DNA from: Roseburia sp. 1XD42-69
GTDB lineage: Bacteria > Bacillota > Clostridia > Lachnospirales > Lachnospiraceae
Direction of reading: 5' to 3'
Assembly (NCBI RefSeq): GCF_003612565.1
Contig: NZ_RAZG01000001.1
Coordinates: 124,001-188,000 of the forward strand
Length of the DNA stretch: 64,000 nt
The position numbers were made by a program, and so were the translations under genes. The notes under the pieces were generated by a model. It made no database searches. It had not been told where the DNA came from and saw nothing but the letters and a program-made list of their open reading frames with translations. Numbering within the stretch: the stretch's first letter is position 1; every line of letters starts with the position of its first letter. Below are positions 42,916 to 51,889 of this stretch, piece after piece.

Positions 42916-42998
42916 TTTTTAGGAAATTTTAGGAGATGAATGTAGAAATAGAAATTGGAACTGAAAAATATTTTTTAATGTAAAGGAGATTTATAGTT

Positions 42999-43886
42999 AT
43001 GTCAATAGCTGATGAATATAAACAATTTTATACACAGATGTTAGAAATACAAACAAATTTTATATTAGATTATTATAAAAAGATGTTTGAAAAATTGAAT
43101 GTTCAAGATTTTCTATATTTATATAAGACGTATTGTTTACATTCTACATCATCACATATAGAATATGTTTATTTTATGTATAACGAAGTGACAAATCTAA
43201 TAAAAATAGGAAAATCAGAAAATCCTATACAAAGACTACGCTCTATAAATACTGTATTTAAAACGCAATTTGGACTCGAAGATAAAATACACCTTATCAA
43301 TTTGATTTGTGTTCCATCAGGAAAATCTTTATGTCTCGAAAAACAGATTCATGAAAAATTTAAAAATTATAGAAAAAATGGAGAATGGTTTTTGCTAAAT
43401 AAAAATCAAGTTTTTAGTTTGTTAAATTCTCCTATTATAAAAATGATATTTGATGACAATCTACATATCTATTATATTTATGATGAGGATTTTAAACAAG
43501 AATATTCCTTTCAATTACCATCAAAAAAAGAACTATATGAATTCGCTTTAGATACTTTGGACAATTACACGATTGAAATTGCACTAGGTAATTTAGAAGC
43601 TGCGTTAGTAATGAAAAAATACATACATTCATCAGTTTGTAATGGACTAGCTAATAAATTTTTTGGTGTTGATATAAGAACTATGGATACACCATTCTCA
43701 ATAAATACTAACAAACATTCATGGGATATATTTAAATGGATGTACATAAATAATTATATATTATTAAAAAATGAAAATGGCAATAGCATCCTATTTTCAA
43801 AAGAAAATATGGAATATGTATATTATGAAGAAAAAATAATAGATTTGCTTAGAACAGACGGATATTATGATGCTGTAACTGAATAG
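42999..43886 (+). CDS. GIY-YIG/T5orf172-family nuclease-like protein
   Basis: 295 aa, ATG after AAAGGAG. Residues 55-150 fit T5orf172: EYVYFMYNEVTNLIKIGKSE, NPIQRLRSINTVFKTQFG, LEKQIHEKFKNYRKNGEWF. The C-terminal half is a separate alpha-beta domain without known motif. This family is often mobile and homing-like. It stands just before RusA behind a structured leader. Confidence 0.75.
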   Translation: MSIADEYKQFYTQMLEIQTNFILDYYKKMFEKLNVQDFLYLYKTYCLHSTSSHIEYVYFMYNEVTNLIKIGKSENPIQRLRSINTVFKTQFGLEDKIHLINLICVPSGKSLCLEKQIHEKFKNYRKNGEWFLLNKNQVFSLLNSPIIKMIFDDNLHIYYIYDEDFKQEYSFQLPSKKELYEFALDTLDNYTIEIALGNLEAALVMKKYIHSSVCNGLANKFFGVDIRTMDTPFSINTNKHSWDIFKWMYINNYILLKNENGNSILFSKENMEYVYYEEKIIDLLRTDGYYDAVTE

Positions 43887-43888
43887 AT

Positions 43889-43935
43889 AAAATCGCTACT
43901 CCACTATCTATTAATTATGGATAGTGGAATTTTTA
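43889..43935 (+). terminator. Terminator after the GIY-YIG gene
   Basis: TCCACTATC / GATAGTGGA (9 bp) then ATTTTTATG. The ribosome site of RusA begins a few bases later. Confidence 0.65.
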
Positions 43936-43954
43936 TGTAAAGGAAGTGACTTTT

Positions 43955-44383
43955 ATAAAACTTGTTATAGATAATGATACTATTGAAAAATATAATCAAT
44001 ACTATTTTTCACAACATCCAAGAGCTACTAAAAAGCAAATAGATAAGCCCAGGCATCCATCAATAAATCAATGGTGTATACTTCCGAGAATGCAAATGAA
44101 CGCACTAAAGCAGAAATGGAAATTGTTTGGTTGTTGGTTAATAAATGAATTAGGATATACAAACATGAAATTAGACAGTTTTGATATTATCATGACTGTC
44201 TTTTTTGATACTAAAAGAAGGCACGATGTTGATAATCAAGTCCCAAAATTCCTCTTGGATTCGTTTACAGAATCAGGTTTTATTGTAGATGACGATGAAA
44301 AGCATTTACGTTCTCTCACCTTAAAAACTGGATATGATAAAAATAATCCAAGAACAGAAATTGAGGTAATAATCAATGACTGA
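43955..44383 (+). CDS. rusA: RusA-family Holliday junction resolvase, apparent ATA start
   Basis: 142 aa from ATA 43955, eight bases after AAAGGAAG (the in-frame GTG 43946 is part of the ribosome site). (M)KLVIDNDTIEKYNQYYFSQ is a normal RusA-like beginning. Catalytic Asp cluster: FFDTKRRHDVDNQVPKFLLD and FIVDDDEKHLRSL. Resolves branched DNA before packaging. The spacing matches the gene at 27273, which also starts with ATA. Confidence 0.85.
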   Translation: MKLVIDNDTIEKYNQYYFSQHPRATKKQIDKPRHPSINQWCILPRMQMNALKQKWKLFGCWLINELGYTNMKLDSFDIIMTVFFDTKRRHDVDNQVPKFLLDSFTESGFIVDDDEKHLRSLTLKTGYDKNNPRTEIEVIIND

Positions 44384-44576
44384 TCCACAAATCAAACAAT
44401 ATCTTGATGAAAACAACTGGTCTGTAGATGCTCAGGACTGTTTAATGAAAGTATTAAACACAAGTTCTCAGATTATAAGTGAAAAATATAATTTTAAAAA
44501 AGGAATGATGACAATCATCACACCAGACAATAAATTTATTTTTAAATGGAATTTAGGAAAACCAGAGGAGGAATAG
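44376..44576 (+). CDS. Small hypothetical protein after RusA
   Basis: 66 aa, ATG overlapping the RusA stop by 8 bp. TDPQIKQYLDENNWSVDAQD, then strands (MTIITPDNKFIFKWN). Probably co-translated. No family recognised. Confidence 0.6.
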   Translation: MTDPQIKQYLDENNWSVDAQDCLMKVLNTSSQIISEKYNFKKGMMTIITPDNKFIFKWNLGKPEEE

Positions 44577-44581
44577 AATAT

Positions 44582-44764
44582 ATGATTACGTTACTTAGAA
44601 CAATAAGATGTTGGCAGTTAAGAACTAAATGGCAACTTGCTATTTGGCAGTTTATTGACAAACAAGCAATGGAACTTATTAAAAATCCAGAGGAACTTGA
44701 AAAGAAATTTGTGGATTCTCTGACGAAATTGATTCATGAATCAAATAACAAAGCAGAGACATAA
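44582..44764 (+). CDS. Small helical protein
   Basis: 60 aa from ATG 44582 after GAGGAGG. MITLLRTIRCWQLRTKWQLA then acidic helix. Amphipathic, Trp-rich N-terminus. Function unknown. Confidence 0.55.
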   Translation: MITLLRTIRCWQLRTKWQLAIWQFIDKQAMELIKNPEELEKKFVDSLTKLIHESNNKAET

Positions 44765-44800
44765 AATGTCTCTTTCAAAGGGATTGGAGGAATATAAAAA

Positions 44801-44980
44801 ATGTATGGAAATACTTATAGAGTAACAGAATGGAATAAAGAGTTAGGTGAAGATTTAGTATTTACAAAAAAAGAAATACTTGAAATCCTCAAATCTCAAA
44901 AAGTATCGCTTTCAAAAACGAGATGTTTATTTGATTGTATCATTCGAGAAATCGAAGATAATAATCCAATTACACTATAA
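44801..44980 (+). CDS. 59-aa small protein
   Basis: ATG 44801 after GGAGG. MYGNTYRVTEWNKELGEDLV then helix with a CLFDCII motif. Converges with the leftward gene at 44970, overlapping by 11 bp. No family recognised. Confidence 0.55.
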   Translation: MYGNTYRVTEWNKELGEDLVFTKKEILEILKSQKVSLSKTRCLFDCIIREIEDNNPITL

Positions 44981-45155
44981 AACTTATATTGTGATATTTC
45001 TTTTGTACATTTTCAGAAATAATATTTTCAACTTCTACAATTTGATTAATTCTTTCTGGAATCAATTCTTTGTCACATTGTAATATATTGTTTTGCTTAA
45101 TATATTCCATTAAAAGTTCGTGTACAAAATTTTTACCTTGTTGCGTTGTTACCAT
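44970..45155 (-). CDS. Leftward small helical protein
   Basis: 61 aa from ATG at 45155 after GGAGGGC. MVTTQQGKNFVHELLMEYIK then acidic helix (LIPERINQIVEVENIISENV). Opposite to the late genes, so possibly prophage-expressed. Function unknown. Confidence 0.55.
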   Translation of the reverse strand: MVTTQQGKNFVHELLMEYIKQNNILQCDKELIPERINQIVEVENIISENVQKKYHNISFIV

Positions 45156-45362
45156 GAATACGCCCTCCATATAATTGATATGAAAATTATAACACTGTAA
45201 GTAAATAAAGTAAATGAAATATTACCACTCTCACTGTCTTGTGAGGGATTATTTTTCTGTAAGGGAATAAATAATGCAGAGAAATAGCACCGTATCACTA
45301 CGATGCTAATCTCTTGAATCTACTTCCACTACTACTCTCCTACTGATGAATTGGACTATTAG

Positions 45363-45545
45363 TTACTGATGATGTTCCTGTGGGTTATTGTTTTCATAGA
45401 AAGAACCTGATATATCAAATCCTTTCAACAGCCCAAGGTGTATATGGAATTCTTTTGTGTCCTTGGCAAGAACAAGACTTCCAATATAACATACAGCTAT
45501 GAGCAAAATGATCACAATAACCAATGTCATAAAAATCTCTACCAT
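45363..45545 (-). CDS. Leftward small membrane protein
   Basis: 60 aa, ATG after GGGAGGTG. One N-terminal membrane helix (FMTLVIVIILLIAVCYIGSLV) and an acidic, His/Asn-rich tail. Similar in size and plan to the gene at 48807. Such peptides recur as leftward inserts among late genes. 45546-45814 has no further gene I can support. Confidence 0.55.
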   Translation of the reverse strand: MVEIFMTLVIVIILLIAVCYIGSLVLAKDTKEFHIHLGLLKGFDISGSFYENNNPQEHHQ

Positions 45546-45814
45546 TCTTCACCTCCCTTCTGTACTTGACATACAAGAAAAGGAGATAAGACTGGGAGAA
45601 TCCCAAGATATGTTGTTTATACACGAGAATATCTTTCGTCCTTTCTGGTACTATGTACCTCAGTAGATTTTGTGCCATAAGGCACTCCCACAGACGCTTT
45701 AGTCAAGCATATAGCCGTGCTATCGAATCATAATGTGGTCATATGATCGCATATGTGCTTGGAAATATTATAATATTTTATTTTCTAAAAGTAAATACAG
45801 ATTGGATGTGATTT

Positions 45815-46237
45815 ATGGCTACAATAATAAAAACACCTAATGACTTAAAAAAGATAAATGTTGTCTGCGGCAAAGCCATTAAAAATGCATGTAACAGACT
45901 TTTGGGAAGTCTTCAGCAAATTATTGATGAAGAATTTTATGATGTATTTGAACCTGACTACTATCATAGAACATATCAGTTCTGGCGATCTGCAATAACT
46001 AAGATGCTTACTAAAACTTGTGGACAGGTTTTTATTGATAAATCTAAAATGAATTATAATAGTTTTTGGACTGGCGAAAAACAATTACATGCTGCAAATA
46101 TCGGCAGTCACGGCGGATGGATTACAGATGAAACAAAAGAACACCGTTTCTGGGAAGTGTTTATAGATTTCTGTGAGGAGAATTGTATTGATATATTATT
46201 AGAAGAACTACGAAAACAAGGTTTGAAAATTCGGTAA
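45815..46237 (+). CDS. Structural neck/tail protein (gp10-like, tentative)
   Basis: 140 aa, ATG after GGATGTG. VVCGKAIKNACNRLLGSLQQ, then YYHRTYQFWRSAITKMLTKT and MNYNSFWTGEKQLHAANIGS. Conserved-looking aromatic pattern common in genes just before tape measures of these phages. HK97 gp10-type function is a guess. Confidence 0.5.
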   Translation: MATIIKTPNDLKKINVVCGKAIKNACNRLLGSLQQIIDEEFYDVFEPDYYHRTYQFWRSAITKMLTKTCGQVFIDKSKMNYNSFWTGEKQLHAANIGSHGGWITDETKEHRFWEVFIDFCEENCIDILLEELRKQGLKIR

Positions 46238-46259
46238 AATTAAATATTTGCAACTACTA

Positions 46260-46278
46260 CCGCCCTTCTATCGGCGGT
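46260..46278 (+). terminator. Terminator-like hairpin before the tape-measure gene
   Basis: TACCGCC / GGCGGTA stem with a short loop, then TTTTATTG, 38 bp upstream of the tape-measure ATG. Again a stem, T-tract, ribosome site order. Confidence 0.6.
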
Positions 46279-46315
46279 ATTTTATTGTCAAAAACACAAG
46301 GAGGTATTTGTATAT

Positions 46316-48307
46316 ATGGATGAATTTTTGATATTACTTCAGGCAAAATTAGATGAAGCAAAATCAAAAGGAAATATTAATTCTGATGTTGATAAGATTC
46401 AAAATCAGATTGACAAATTAAAGATTCAAGCAGAGATTGATCCAAAAAGTATTTCTAATATTCTAAAACAATTAGAATCTGTTCTGAATCAAAAAATTAA
46501 TATTTCTAATATTTCTTTTGATTCTAAGATTGGTCTACAAATTGGAAATAACATTGTTCAGAATGTTACTGACGGCATTAGTAAATCAAGTGGTAAAGTT
46601 AATGCAGAAATACAAAAAATTGCAAATCAAGTCAATAAAATTCAACTTTTATCGAATGGGGGAATTAAGAATGATTATCCTACACAGATTGCAAAGATAG
46701 AAGGAAATTTTAGAAGTCTTGGTCTAACAGAAGATGAAATTCAAAAGAAAACATCTAATGTTTCAAATGTTTTTGATATTTTAAAAACTAGAATAAATCA
46801 ACCATTTGATGAAAGTAATTATCAAGAAATTATATCTTTGAATGATAAATTACAGAAAGAATTAATTGAGTCTGGTAATGAGTACACTAAGCTTCAATCT
46901 TCTGCTAAGGGTTTTACTTCTGTCCAGCAAAGACTTAATAAAGCAAATGCTATTGAAGCTTGGAATCAGAAAAATACCGCCGCAACTAAACAAGTTATAT
47001 CTACTAATGAAGCATATATAGCGAGTTTACGTGATCTTAATTCGCAGATGACAAAAATGCAATTTAATGAAATTTCTGATGGATTTAAAAAAGCAGAAAA
47101 TTCTATGCGTGGTATTGGTAGACTTGGTGCTTCATTAAAGGATCAAATGTCGCAGGCTGCACAAAGTTTTACTCAATGGCTTTCTGTAAGTTCTGGAGTA
47201 ATGGCATTAGTCTATCAGTTACAGAAGATGCCTAAAGCGGTATATGAAATTGACACTGCAATGACCAATCTTTATAAAGTAACTGATGAGACAGAAAAGA
47301 AGTATGTTCAGTTTTTGGACTCCGCAAGTGAATCAGCTTATAATTTAGGTCGTTCAGTATCTAGTCTAGTTGAGCAAACAGCAAACTGGGCAAAATTAGG
47401 ATTTTCACTTGATGAGGCAAGTAAGCTCGCAGAAATTTCTTCTATTTATGCTAATGTTGGTGAAGTTGATGATGATACGGCTGTATCTGATCTTGTAACT
47501 GCCATGAAAGCGTTTAATATAGAAGCTGACAATAGTATAACAATTGTAGATTCTCTAAACCGTTTAGGAAATGAATTTGCTACAGATGCAAAATCTTTAG
47601 GTGATGGACTTCGTAATGCTGCTTCTTCCATGGCAGTTGCAGGAAATGATATCAATCAAACCCTTGCGATTCTAACAGGTGGGGGAGAAATCACACAAAA
47701 TGTTGGTGAATTGGCTAACGGTCTTCGTGTTGTTAGTATGCGCTTACGTGGGATGAAGGGTGAACTTCAAAGTATTGGAGAAGAATATGAAGATATTGAA
47801 TCGATAAGCAAGATTCAGACCCAGATATATAATTTATCAAAGGGCACTGTAAATATTTTTAAAGATGATGGATCTTTTAAGTCTACATATGATCAGTTAA
47901 AAGAAATTTCAGAAATCTATTTTGATCTTAGTGATTCCGATAGGGCTGATCTTACAGAAATAATGTTTGGTAAAAATAGAGCCAATCAAGGTGTTGCTAT
48001 TTTACAAGCATTTAAATCTGGACAAATCCAAAAAGCATATGAAGCATCTGCAAATGCTGCTGGTTCAGCAATGCAGGAGCAAGAACGTTGGATGGGTTCA
48101 TTAGAAGCAAAGATTCAAAAACTTGAAGCCGCTTTTCAATCTTTGTCAAATACTGCTCTTGACAGCGATTTTCTTAAAGGATTAGTTGATATTGGGACAA
48201 CAGGAGTAAAAGCAATTGATTCTTTAATAGATAAACTTGGTTCTTTAGGAACTATTGGACTCGGTGCTGGATTATTTAGTTCCATAAAAAACGTCGGTAT
48301 GGCTTAA
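46316..48307 (+). CDS. Tape measure protein, first part (interrupted)
   Basis: 663 aa, ATG after AAGGAGG. N-terminal coiled coil (LLQAKLDEAKSKGNINSDVD), then the phage TMP core: FTQWLSVSSGVMALVYQLQK, IDTAMTNLYKVTDETEKKYV, DLVTAMKAFNIEADNSITIV, GLRNAASSMAVAGNDINQTL, FGKNRANQGVAILQAF. It stops after LGAGLFSSIKNVGMA, far short of a usual tape measure, and a TMP-like frame resumes at 63808. Residues after KNVG are probably intron read-through. Sets tail length and helps DNA entry. Confidence 0.85.
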   Translation: MDEFLILLQAKLDEAKSKGNINSDVDKIQNQIDKLKIQAEIDPKSISNILKQLESVLNQKINISNISFDSKIGLQIGNNIVQNVTDGISKSSGKVNAEIQKIANQVNKIQLLSNGGIKNDYPTQIAKIEGNFRSLGLTEDEIQKKTSNVSNVFDILKTRINQPFDESNYQEIISLNDKLQKELIESGNEYTKLQSSAKGFTSVQQRLNKANAIEAWNQKNTAATKQVISTNEAYIASLRDLNSQMTKMQFNEISDGFKKAENSMRGIGRLGASLKDQMSQAAQSFTQWLSVSSGVMALVYQLQKMPKAVYEIDTAMTNLYKVTDETEKKYVQFLDSASESAYNLGRSVSSLVEQTANWAKLGFSLDEASKLAEISSIYANVGEVDDDTAVSDLVTAMKAFNIEADNSITIVDSLNRLGNEFATDAKSLGDGLRNAASSMAVAGNDINQTLAILTGGGEITQNVGELANGLRVVSMRLRGMKGELQSIGEEYEDIESISKIQTQIYNLSKGTVNIFKDDGSFKSTYDQLKEISEIYFDLSDSDRADLTEIMFGKNRANQGVAILQAFKSGQIQKAYEASANAAGSAMQEQERWMGSLEAKIQKLEAAFQSLSNTALDSDFLKGLVDIGTTGVKAIDSLIDKLGSLGTIGLGAGLFSSIKNVGMA

Positions 48308-48760
48308 TTATATTAGTATGTCATCAACACTGTTGAAATGTTGTGAATGTGCCGACAGCATAGTTTTTGATTCTTGTGGCAAAGACAAGAAGGTTCTATG
48401 CCTGTCATGAGATACATGATAGTAAATAAAATACATACTCATTCGTATGTAGGTCGATATGGTCTGAATAGACTCTTTGTGATAATACAAGGACGGGGAA
48501 TCTTGTGCCTATCACAGTAATGTGATACTAAATGAGATCCGCAGGGAAGCCTCTCTTTATACTCATTTGTATAATGATGAACCCTCACTGTAATGAAATG
48601 GCTACAGACGGTTAGATGCAACGCTGCCGTAAGAATATACATTCGATACTATGCTGAGATATGACAGTATATTATTCAGTAGGATTCTTATCTCCTACTT
48701 TCATATCGTGGATGATAAGAATATCTATTTTGGAGTGGAGTCTAAAATAGATGAAATAGA
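48299..48760 (+). ncRNA. Densely structured RNA at the tape-measure break, candidate 5' part of a group I-type intron
   Basis: P1-like pairing: exon GTCGGT (48293-48298) with GCCGAC (48351-48356), U.G at the junction. The six bases before it (GAATGT) can pair with the resumed frame at 63808-63813. Further stems: CATAG..TTCTTGT / ACAAGAA..CTATG (48359-48402), TACATAC / GTATGTA, TATCACA-GTAA-TGTGATA, GATTCTTATC / GATAAGAATC-like, ATCTATTTT / AAAATAGAT. I could not assign P3-P8 with confidence, so the class is provisional. Confidence 0.5.
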
Positions 48761-48806
48761 AATAAAATAATAAAAGGACTACCAGAGTGGAATCCAGTAG
48801 TCCATA

Positions 48807-49025
48807 TCACCGATGTAATTTCGTCTCAAACGAGACATCCTTAACATTGGCTTTTGTGTGAACATCTTTGTATGTTACCAATGTATTGCATAATTTACAT
48901 ACAATCTTGTATATGTAAGGCATTACAAATCGAATGGTAATATAAAAGAAAATGAAACAAGATAATACGCATACCATCCCATATAAAGATTCACACTCAA
49001 CAATACTTTCAATTATATTTCCCAT
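48807..49025 (-). CDS. Leftward small membrane protein at the island edge
   Basis: 72 aa, ATG after GGAGGTGG. Membrane helix CVLSCFIFFYITIRFVMPYI, then a Cys/Lys segment and a polar tail. Its upstream DNA (49035-49114, minus strand) is a copy of the hairpin-array element. A hairpin GGACTAC / GTAGTCC just beyond its 3' end acts as terminator. Function unknown. Confidence 0.6.
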   Translation of the reverse strand: MGNIIESIVECESLYGMVCVLSCFIFFYITIRFVMPYIYKIVCKLCNTLVTYKDVHTKANVKDVSFETKLHR

Positions 49026-49029
49026 GAGC

Positions 49030-49114
49030 CACCTCCGATAATTCTGTTTTTGTTGTAAATATCATACTATTTGGTGGCTTGTGTGGATCAAGCTGATCTC
49101 GCTGTGGAGGCGAG
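49030..49114 (-). repeat. Hairpin-array element, copy 1 (inverted)
   Basis: Read on the minus strand: CTCGC-CTCCACA-GCGAG (49114-49098), GCTTG-ATCCACA-CAAGC (49093-49077), then CACCAAATAGTATGATATTT and ACAACAAAAAC. The same order (stem, YTCCACA loop, about 10 bases, TAGTATGATATTYAMAACA) is found at 57545 and 63719 with unrelated stem sequences. It directly precedes the leftward membrane gene. Confidence 0.75.
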
Positions 49115-49293
49115 TTTTTTGGAAGTGGTTATGGAATCAAATCTTAGTATCGTAATAATTATTATATCATATTTTGTAAATTTGTGACATAAAAATTTTG
49201 AATATTTTTTTATTCTAAATATTGACATTTTATTAAAAATGCACTACTCTAAAAATATGATTTTTTAATATTTCAAATTTTCGGAGGTGTCAT

Positions 49294-50274
49294 ATGGATT
49301 ATACTTGTAGAACTAAAACACTACAGGCTCTTAACAAGGCAATGGAAAAGGGAACCATTCTCCTTTCTCATAAATTGCAACGTCCTGAAGGACAATGGAA
49401 TCGCAAACAGAAAACGGATTTAATTGATTCTCTTCTTCGTAAATACCCTACTAATCCAACTTACGGTATTAAGCAAGATGGTGTCGTTTCTGTAATTGAT
49501 GGCGTACAACGTTTAAGCTGTGTGCGTGATTTCCTTGGGGATAAGTTTGCATTGTCAAAAGATATGGAACCAGTACTTATAAACGATGAAGAAAAATCAT
49601 TAGCTGGTTTAAAATTCAGTAAATTAGATGAAGATACCAAAGATATAATCCTTAGCTCAGAATTACAAATATATGAACTTACTGATTGTACGGAAAAAGA
49701 TGTTCGTGAAATATTCCGTAGACAAAATGCTGGCAAACCATTAAACGCAAAGCAATTAAGGATTGTCAGAGAATCTGATGAATTTAGCGAGATTGTTTAC
49801 TCTCTTGCTACTCATCCATTTATGGACAAACTCATGACAAAGGCGCAGCGTAAAAACGGCACTGACAGGGATTTAATTATTCAAACTTTGATGCTGATTG
49901 AAACGAATAATGAAAATGATTTCACTTCATTCAGAACGAAAGATATTGATGTTTTCGTAGCATATCATTCCGATTCGATTTCACAGGATAAGGTTGATAT
50001 ACTGAAAACAGCTATGGATAAATTTAATGAGGCATTTGAAACGATAAAAGTGAAACAACTTAATATCCCAATGATTTTATTTGCATCATATAGGTGTGTA
50101 AAAGACAAAAAATCATTCTCAAAATTGATAGAAAGTATTACACAATTTTTATCTGATTATACTGACACAGAGAAATTGCAAGACTACAAGATATTTTGTC
50201 AATCAGGAACATCTTCTACTGAAAATGTTAGAGGTAGATTAGATTATTGGAGGAAAATTATTAGAGAATTATAA
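49294..50274 (+). CDS. DUF262 (ParB/Srx-fold) protein
   Basis: 326 aa, ATG after GGAGGTG. N-terminal DUF262 features: LSHKLQRPEGQWNRKQKTDL, SVIDGVQRLSCVRDFL (DGxQR nucleotide-binding motif), IFRRQNAGKPLNAKQLRI. Relatives act as NTPases or nucleases in defence systems such as GmrSD. The last 30 residues (QSGTSSTENVRGRLDYWR) are present a second time after the adjacent endonuclease gene (51764-51889), so the 3' end was replaced during insertion. Confidence 0.8.
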   Translation: MDYTCRTKTLQALNKAMEKGTILLSHKLQRPEGQWNRKQKTDLIDSLLRKYPTNPTYGIKQDGVVSVIDGVQRLSCVRDFLGDKFALSKDMEPVLINDEEKSLAGLKFSKLDEDTKDIILSSELQIYELTDCTEKDVREIFRRQNAGKPLNAKQLRIVRESDEFSEIVYSLATHPFMDKLMTKAQRKNGTDRDLIIQTLMLIETNNENDFTSFRTKDIDVFVAYHSDSISQDKVDILKTAMDKFNEAFETIKVKQLNIPMILFASYRCVKDKKSFSKLIESITQFLSDYTDTEKLQDYKIFCQSGTSSTENVRGRLDYWRKIIREL

Positions 50275-50297
50275 AATAATAATATTATTATTTAAAG

Positions 50298-50327
50298 CAA
50301 CTGCTGTTATTGGCAGTTGTTTTTTAT
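50298..50327 (+). terminator. Intrinsic terminator before the endonuclease
   Basis: CAACTGC / GCAGTTG stem then TTTTTTATTG, followed within 15 bases by the ribosome site of the nuclease. Confidence 0.7.
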
Positions 50328-50351
50328 TGTAAAAAAGGAGGCAAATTAAAT

Positions 50352-51761
50352 ATCGGAAAAATATTTTTAGACAACCTTCCTCGTAATTGGAAAGGAGTAG
50401 ATTGGAAAAATACAATAAATTACAAAGTTCGTTTTGTATATAATGAGTTAGAAGATGAGTTTAAAATCATAGACTATATAAGAGGAGAAAAATATCAAAA
50501 TAAAGTTGTAGTAGATTATAAAGGAAAAATTGTAAGCGTACCAGTTTCAGTAATAGATTCTAATAAAGGATTAGGGAAAATCACTGGAAAACATTCAAAA
50601 CAGTATAGATATACATTGGGAGAAAACTTTAAAGATAATCATCGTGATCTTACAATATTAAAACAAGAAACACGTCTTATAAAAATGCCCAAACGAACCG
50701 ATAAAGTGAGAGGATATGTCTATAAATGTAATATTTGTGGATGGGATAATGGATGGATGCCGGAAAATATGATTTCCAGAGGTAATGGATGCACTTGTTG
50801 TTCTGGAAGCATTGTTGTGGAAGGAATAAATGATATACCAACTACTTCCCCTTGGATGATAAAATTTTTCCCAAATGGATATGAAGATGCAAAATTATAT
50901 AGTAAGCGTAGTGACATTAAAATATTTTTTAAATGTCCATATTGTAATAAAATAAGCACCAAGAAACGCTCCATTAGTAATTTATATAATACAAAAACTA
51001 TACCATGTAAATGTAATGATAATTTATCATTCATAGAAAGATACATGCACTCTCTTTTAGAACAATTAATTTCTAGCAATCAAATTGATGATTATTTATC
51101 AGAGCATAAGTATGATTGGTGTAAATATTATAATCCATTTACTAATAAGAACACATTTGGTATTTATGATTTCGTAATAGAAACTAAAAAAATAATTATT
51201 GAAACAGATGGTGGTTTTCATAGAATTGATAATAAAATGTCTGGACAGACAAAAGAAGAATCACAATTCAAGGACTCTAAAAAAGATGAGCTTGCATTAC
51301 AACATGGTTATAAAATAATTAGAATCACGGATATTGGTGATTTCCGTGATAATATTTTGAAAAGCCAGTTGGCAAATATTTTTGATTTAACAAACATTAA
51401 TTGGAATAAATGTTTAGAAGATTCTTGTTGCAACTTAACCAAAAAAGTATGTGACTATAGAAAAGAACATCCAAATTTAAGTGCAGCATCAATATCAAGA
51501 ATTTTTCACTTAAATGCCGATTTAATTAGGAAATGGTTAAAAATGGGAAATGAACTTGGTTGGTGCGAATATGATGGACTTTTAACAAAAAAAGTATTAT
51601 GTTTGGAAACTATGAAAGTTTATAATAGTGCAAAAATTTGTGTTAATGATATGAATAAACAAGATAACCGTATTACAGTTGTTGGAATAAGAAATTCTTT
51701 ACGAACAAATGGAAAAGTTGCAAATTATGGTTTTCACTACAAATATGTTGAAAATACTTAA
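50352..51761 (+). CDS. Homing-type zinc-ribbon/VSR-like endonuclease, apparent ATC start
   Basis: 469 aa from ATC 50352, ten bases after AAAAAAGGAGG; no ATG, GTG or TTG is in frame at usable spacing. DUF723-type zinc units (CNICGWDNGWMPENM ... CTCC; CPYCNKIS ... CKCND). Nuclease core: FGIYDFVIETKKIIIETDGG and KDELALQHGYKIIRI. The C-terminal HTH (LSAASISRIFHLNADLIRKW) suits DNA targeting. Inserted at the DUF262 3' end. Confidence 0.75.
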   Translation: MGKIFLDNLPRNWKGVDWKNTINYKVRFVYNELEDEFKIIDYIRGEKYQNKVVVDYKGKIVSVPVSVIDSNKGLGKITGKHSKQYRYTLGENFKDNHRDLTILKQETRLIKMPKRTDKVRGYVYKCNICGWDNGWMPENMISRGNGCTCCSGSIVVEGINDIPTTSPWMIKFFPNGYEDAKLYSKRSDIKIFFKCPYCNKISTKKRSISNLYNTKTIPCKCNDNLSFIERYMHSLLEQLISSNQIDDYLSEHKYDWCKYYNPFTNKNTFGIYDFVIETKKIIIETDGGFHRIDNKMSGQTKEESQFKDSKKDELALQHGYKIIRITDIGDFRDNILKSQLANIFDLTNINWNKCLEDSCCNLTKKVCDYRKEHPNLSAASISRIFHLNADLIRKWLKMGNELGWCEYDGLLTKKVLCLETMKVYNSAKICVNDMNKQDNRITVVGIRNSLRTNGKVANYGFHYKYVENT

Positions 51762-51763
51762 AA

Positions 51764-51889
51764 AAGAATTTCATCGTGACATATGAAAATAATGAGGAAT
51801 ATAAGCAGTACGTCCAGTCTGGTACAGGTTCAGCAGAGAATGTAAGAGGAAGATTGGATTATTGGAGAGGACTTATTAAGACGGCATAG
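51764..51889 (+). pseudogene. Displaced original 3' end of the DUF262 gene
   Basis: Open frame reading KNFIVTYENNEEYKQYVQSG then TGSAENVRGRLDYWRGLIKTA and stop. It aligns with the DUF262 C-terminus (CQSGTSSTENVRGRLDYWRKI). It is what remains of the native tail after a nuclease module carrying a new tail was inserted. Confidence 0.8.

Noticed and set aside
45415-45678. 87-aa leftward ORF MAQNLLRYIVPERTK
   Set aside because: It overlaps the better-supported 60-aa membrane gene in another frame and lacks a ribosome site.
48308-48642. Two leftward ORFs of 60 and 67 aa in the region after the tape-measure break
   Set aside because: They are mirror images of paired RNA stems, have no ribosome sites and show no protein-like composition.
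48299-48760. Group II intron or IStron at the tape-measure break
   Set aside because: No domain V-like hairpin, no GUGYG 5' end, no reverse transcriptase and no TnpA/TnpB genes; group I-type guide pairing fits better.
49077-49114. Kissing-loop tether between UGUGGAG loops here and CUCCACA loops at 63.7 kb
   Set aside because: The complementarity follows automatically because this is an inverted copy of the same element; a functional kiss is possible but not independent evidence.
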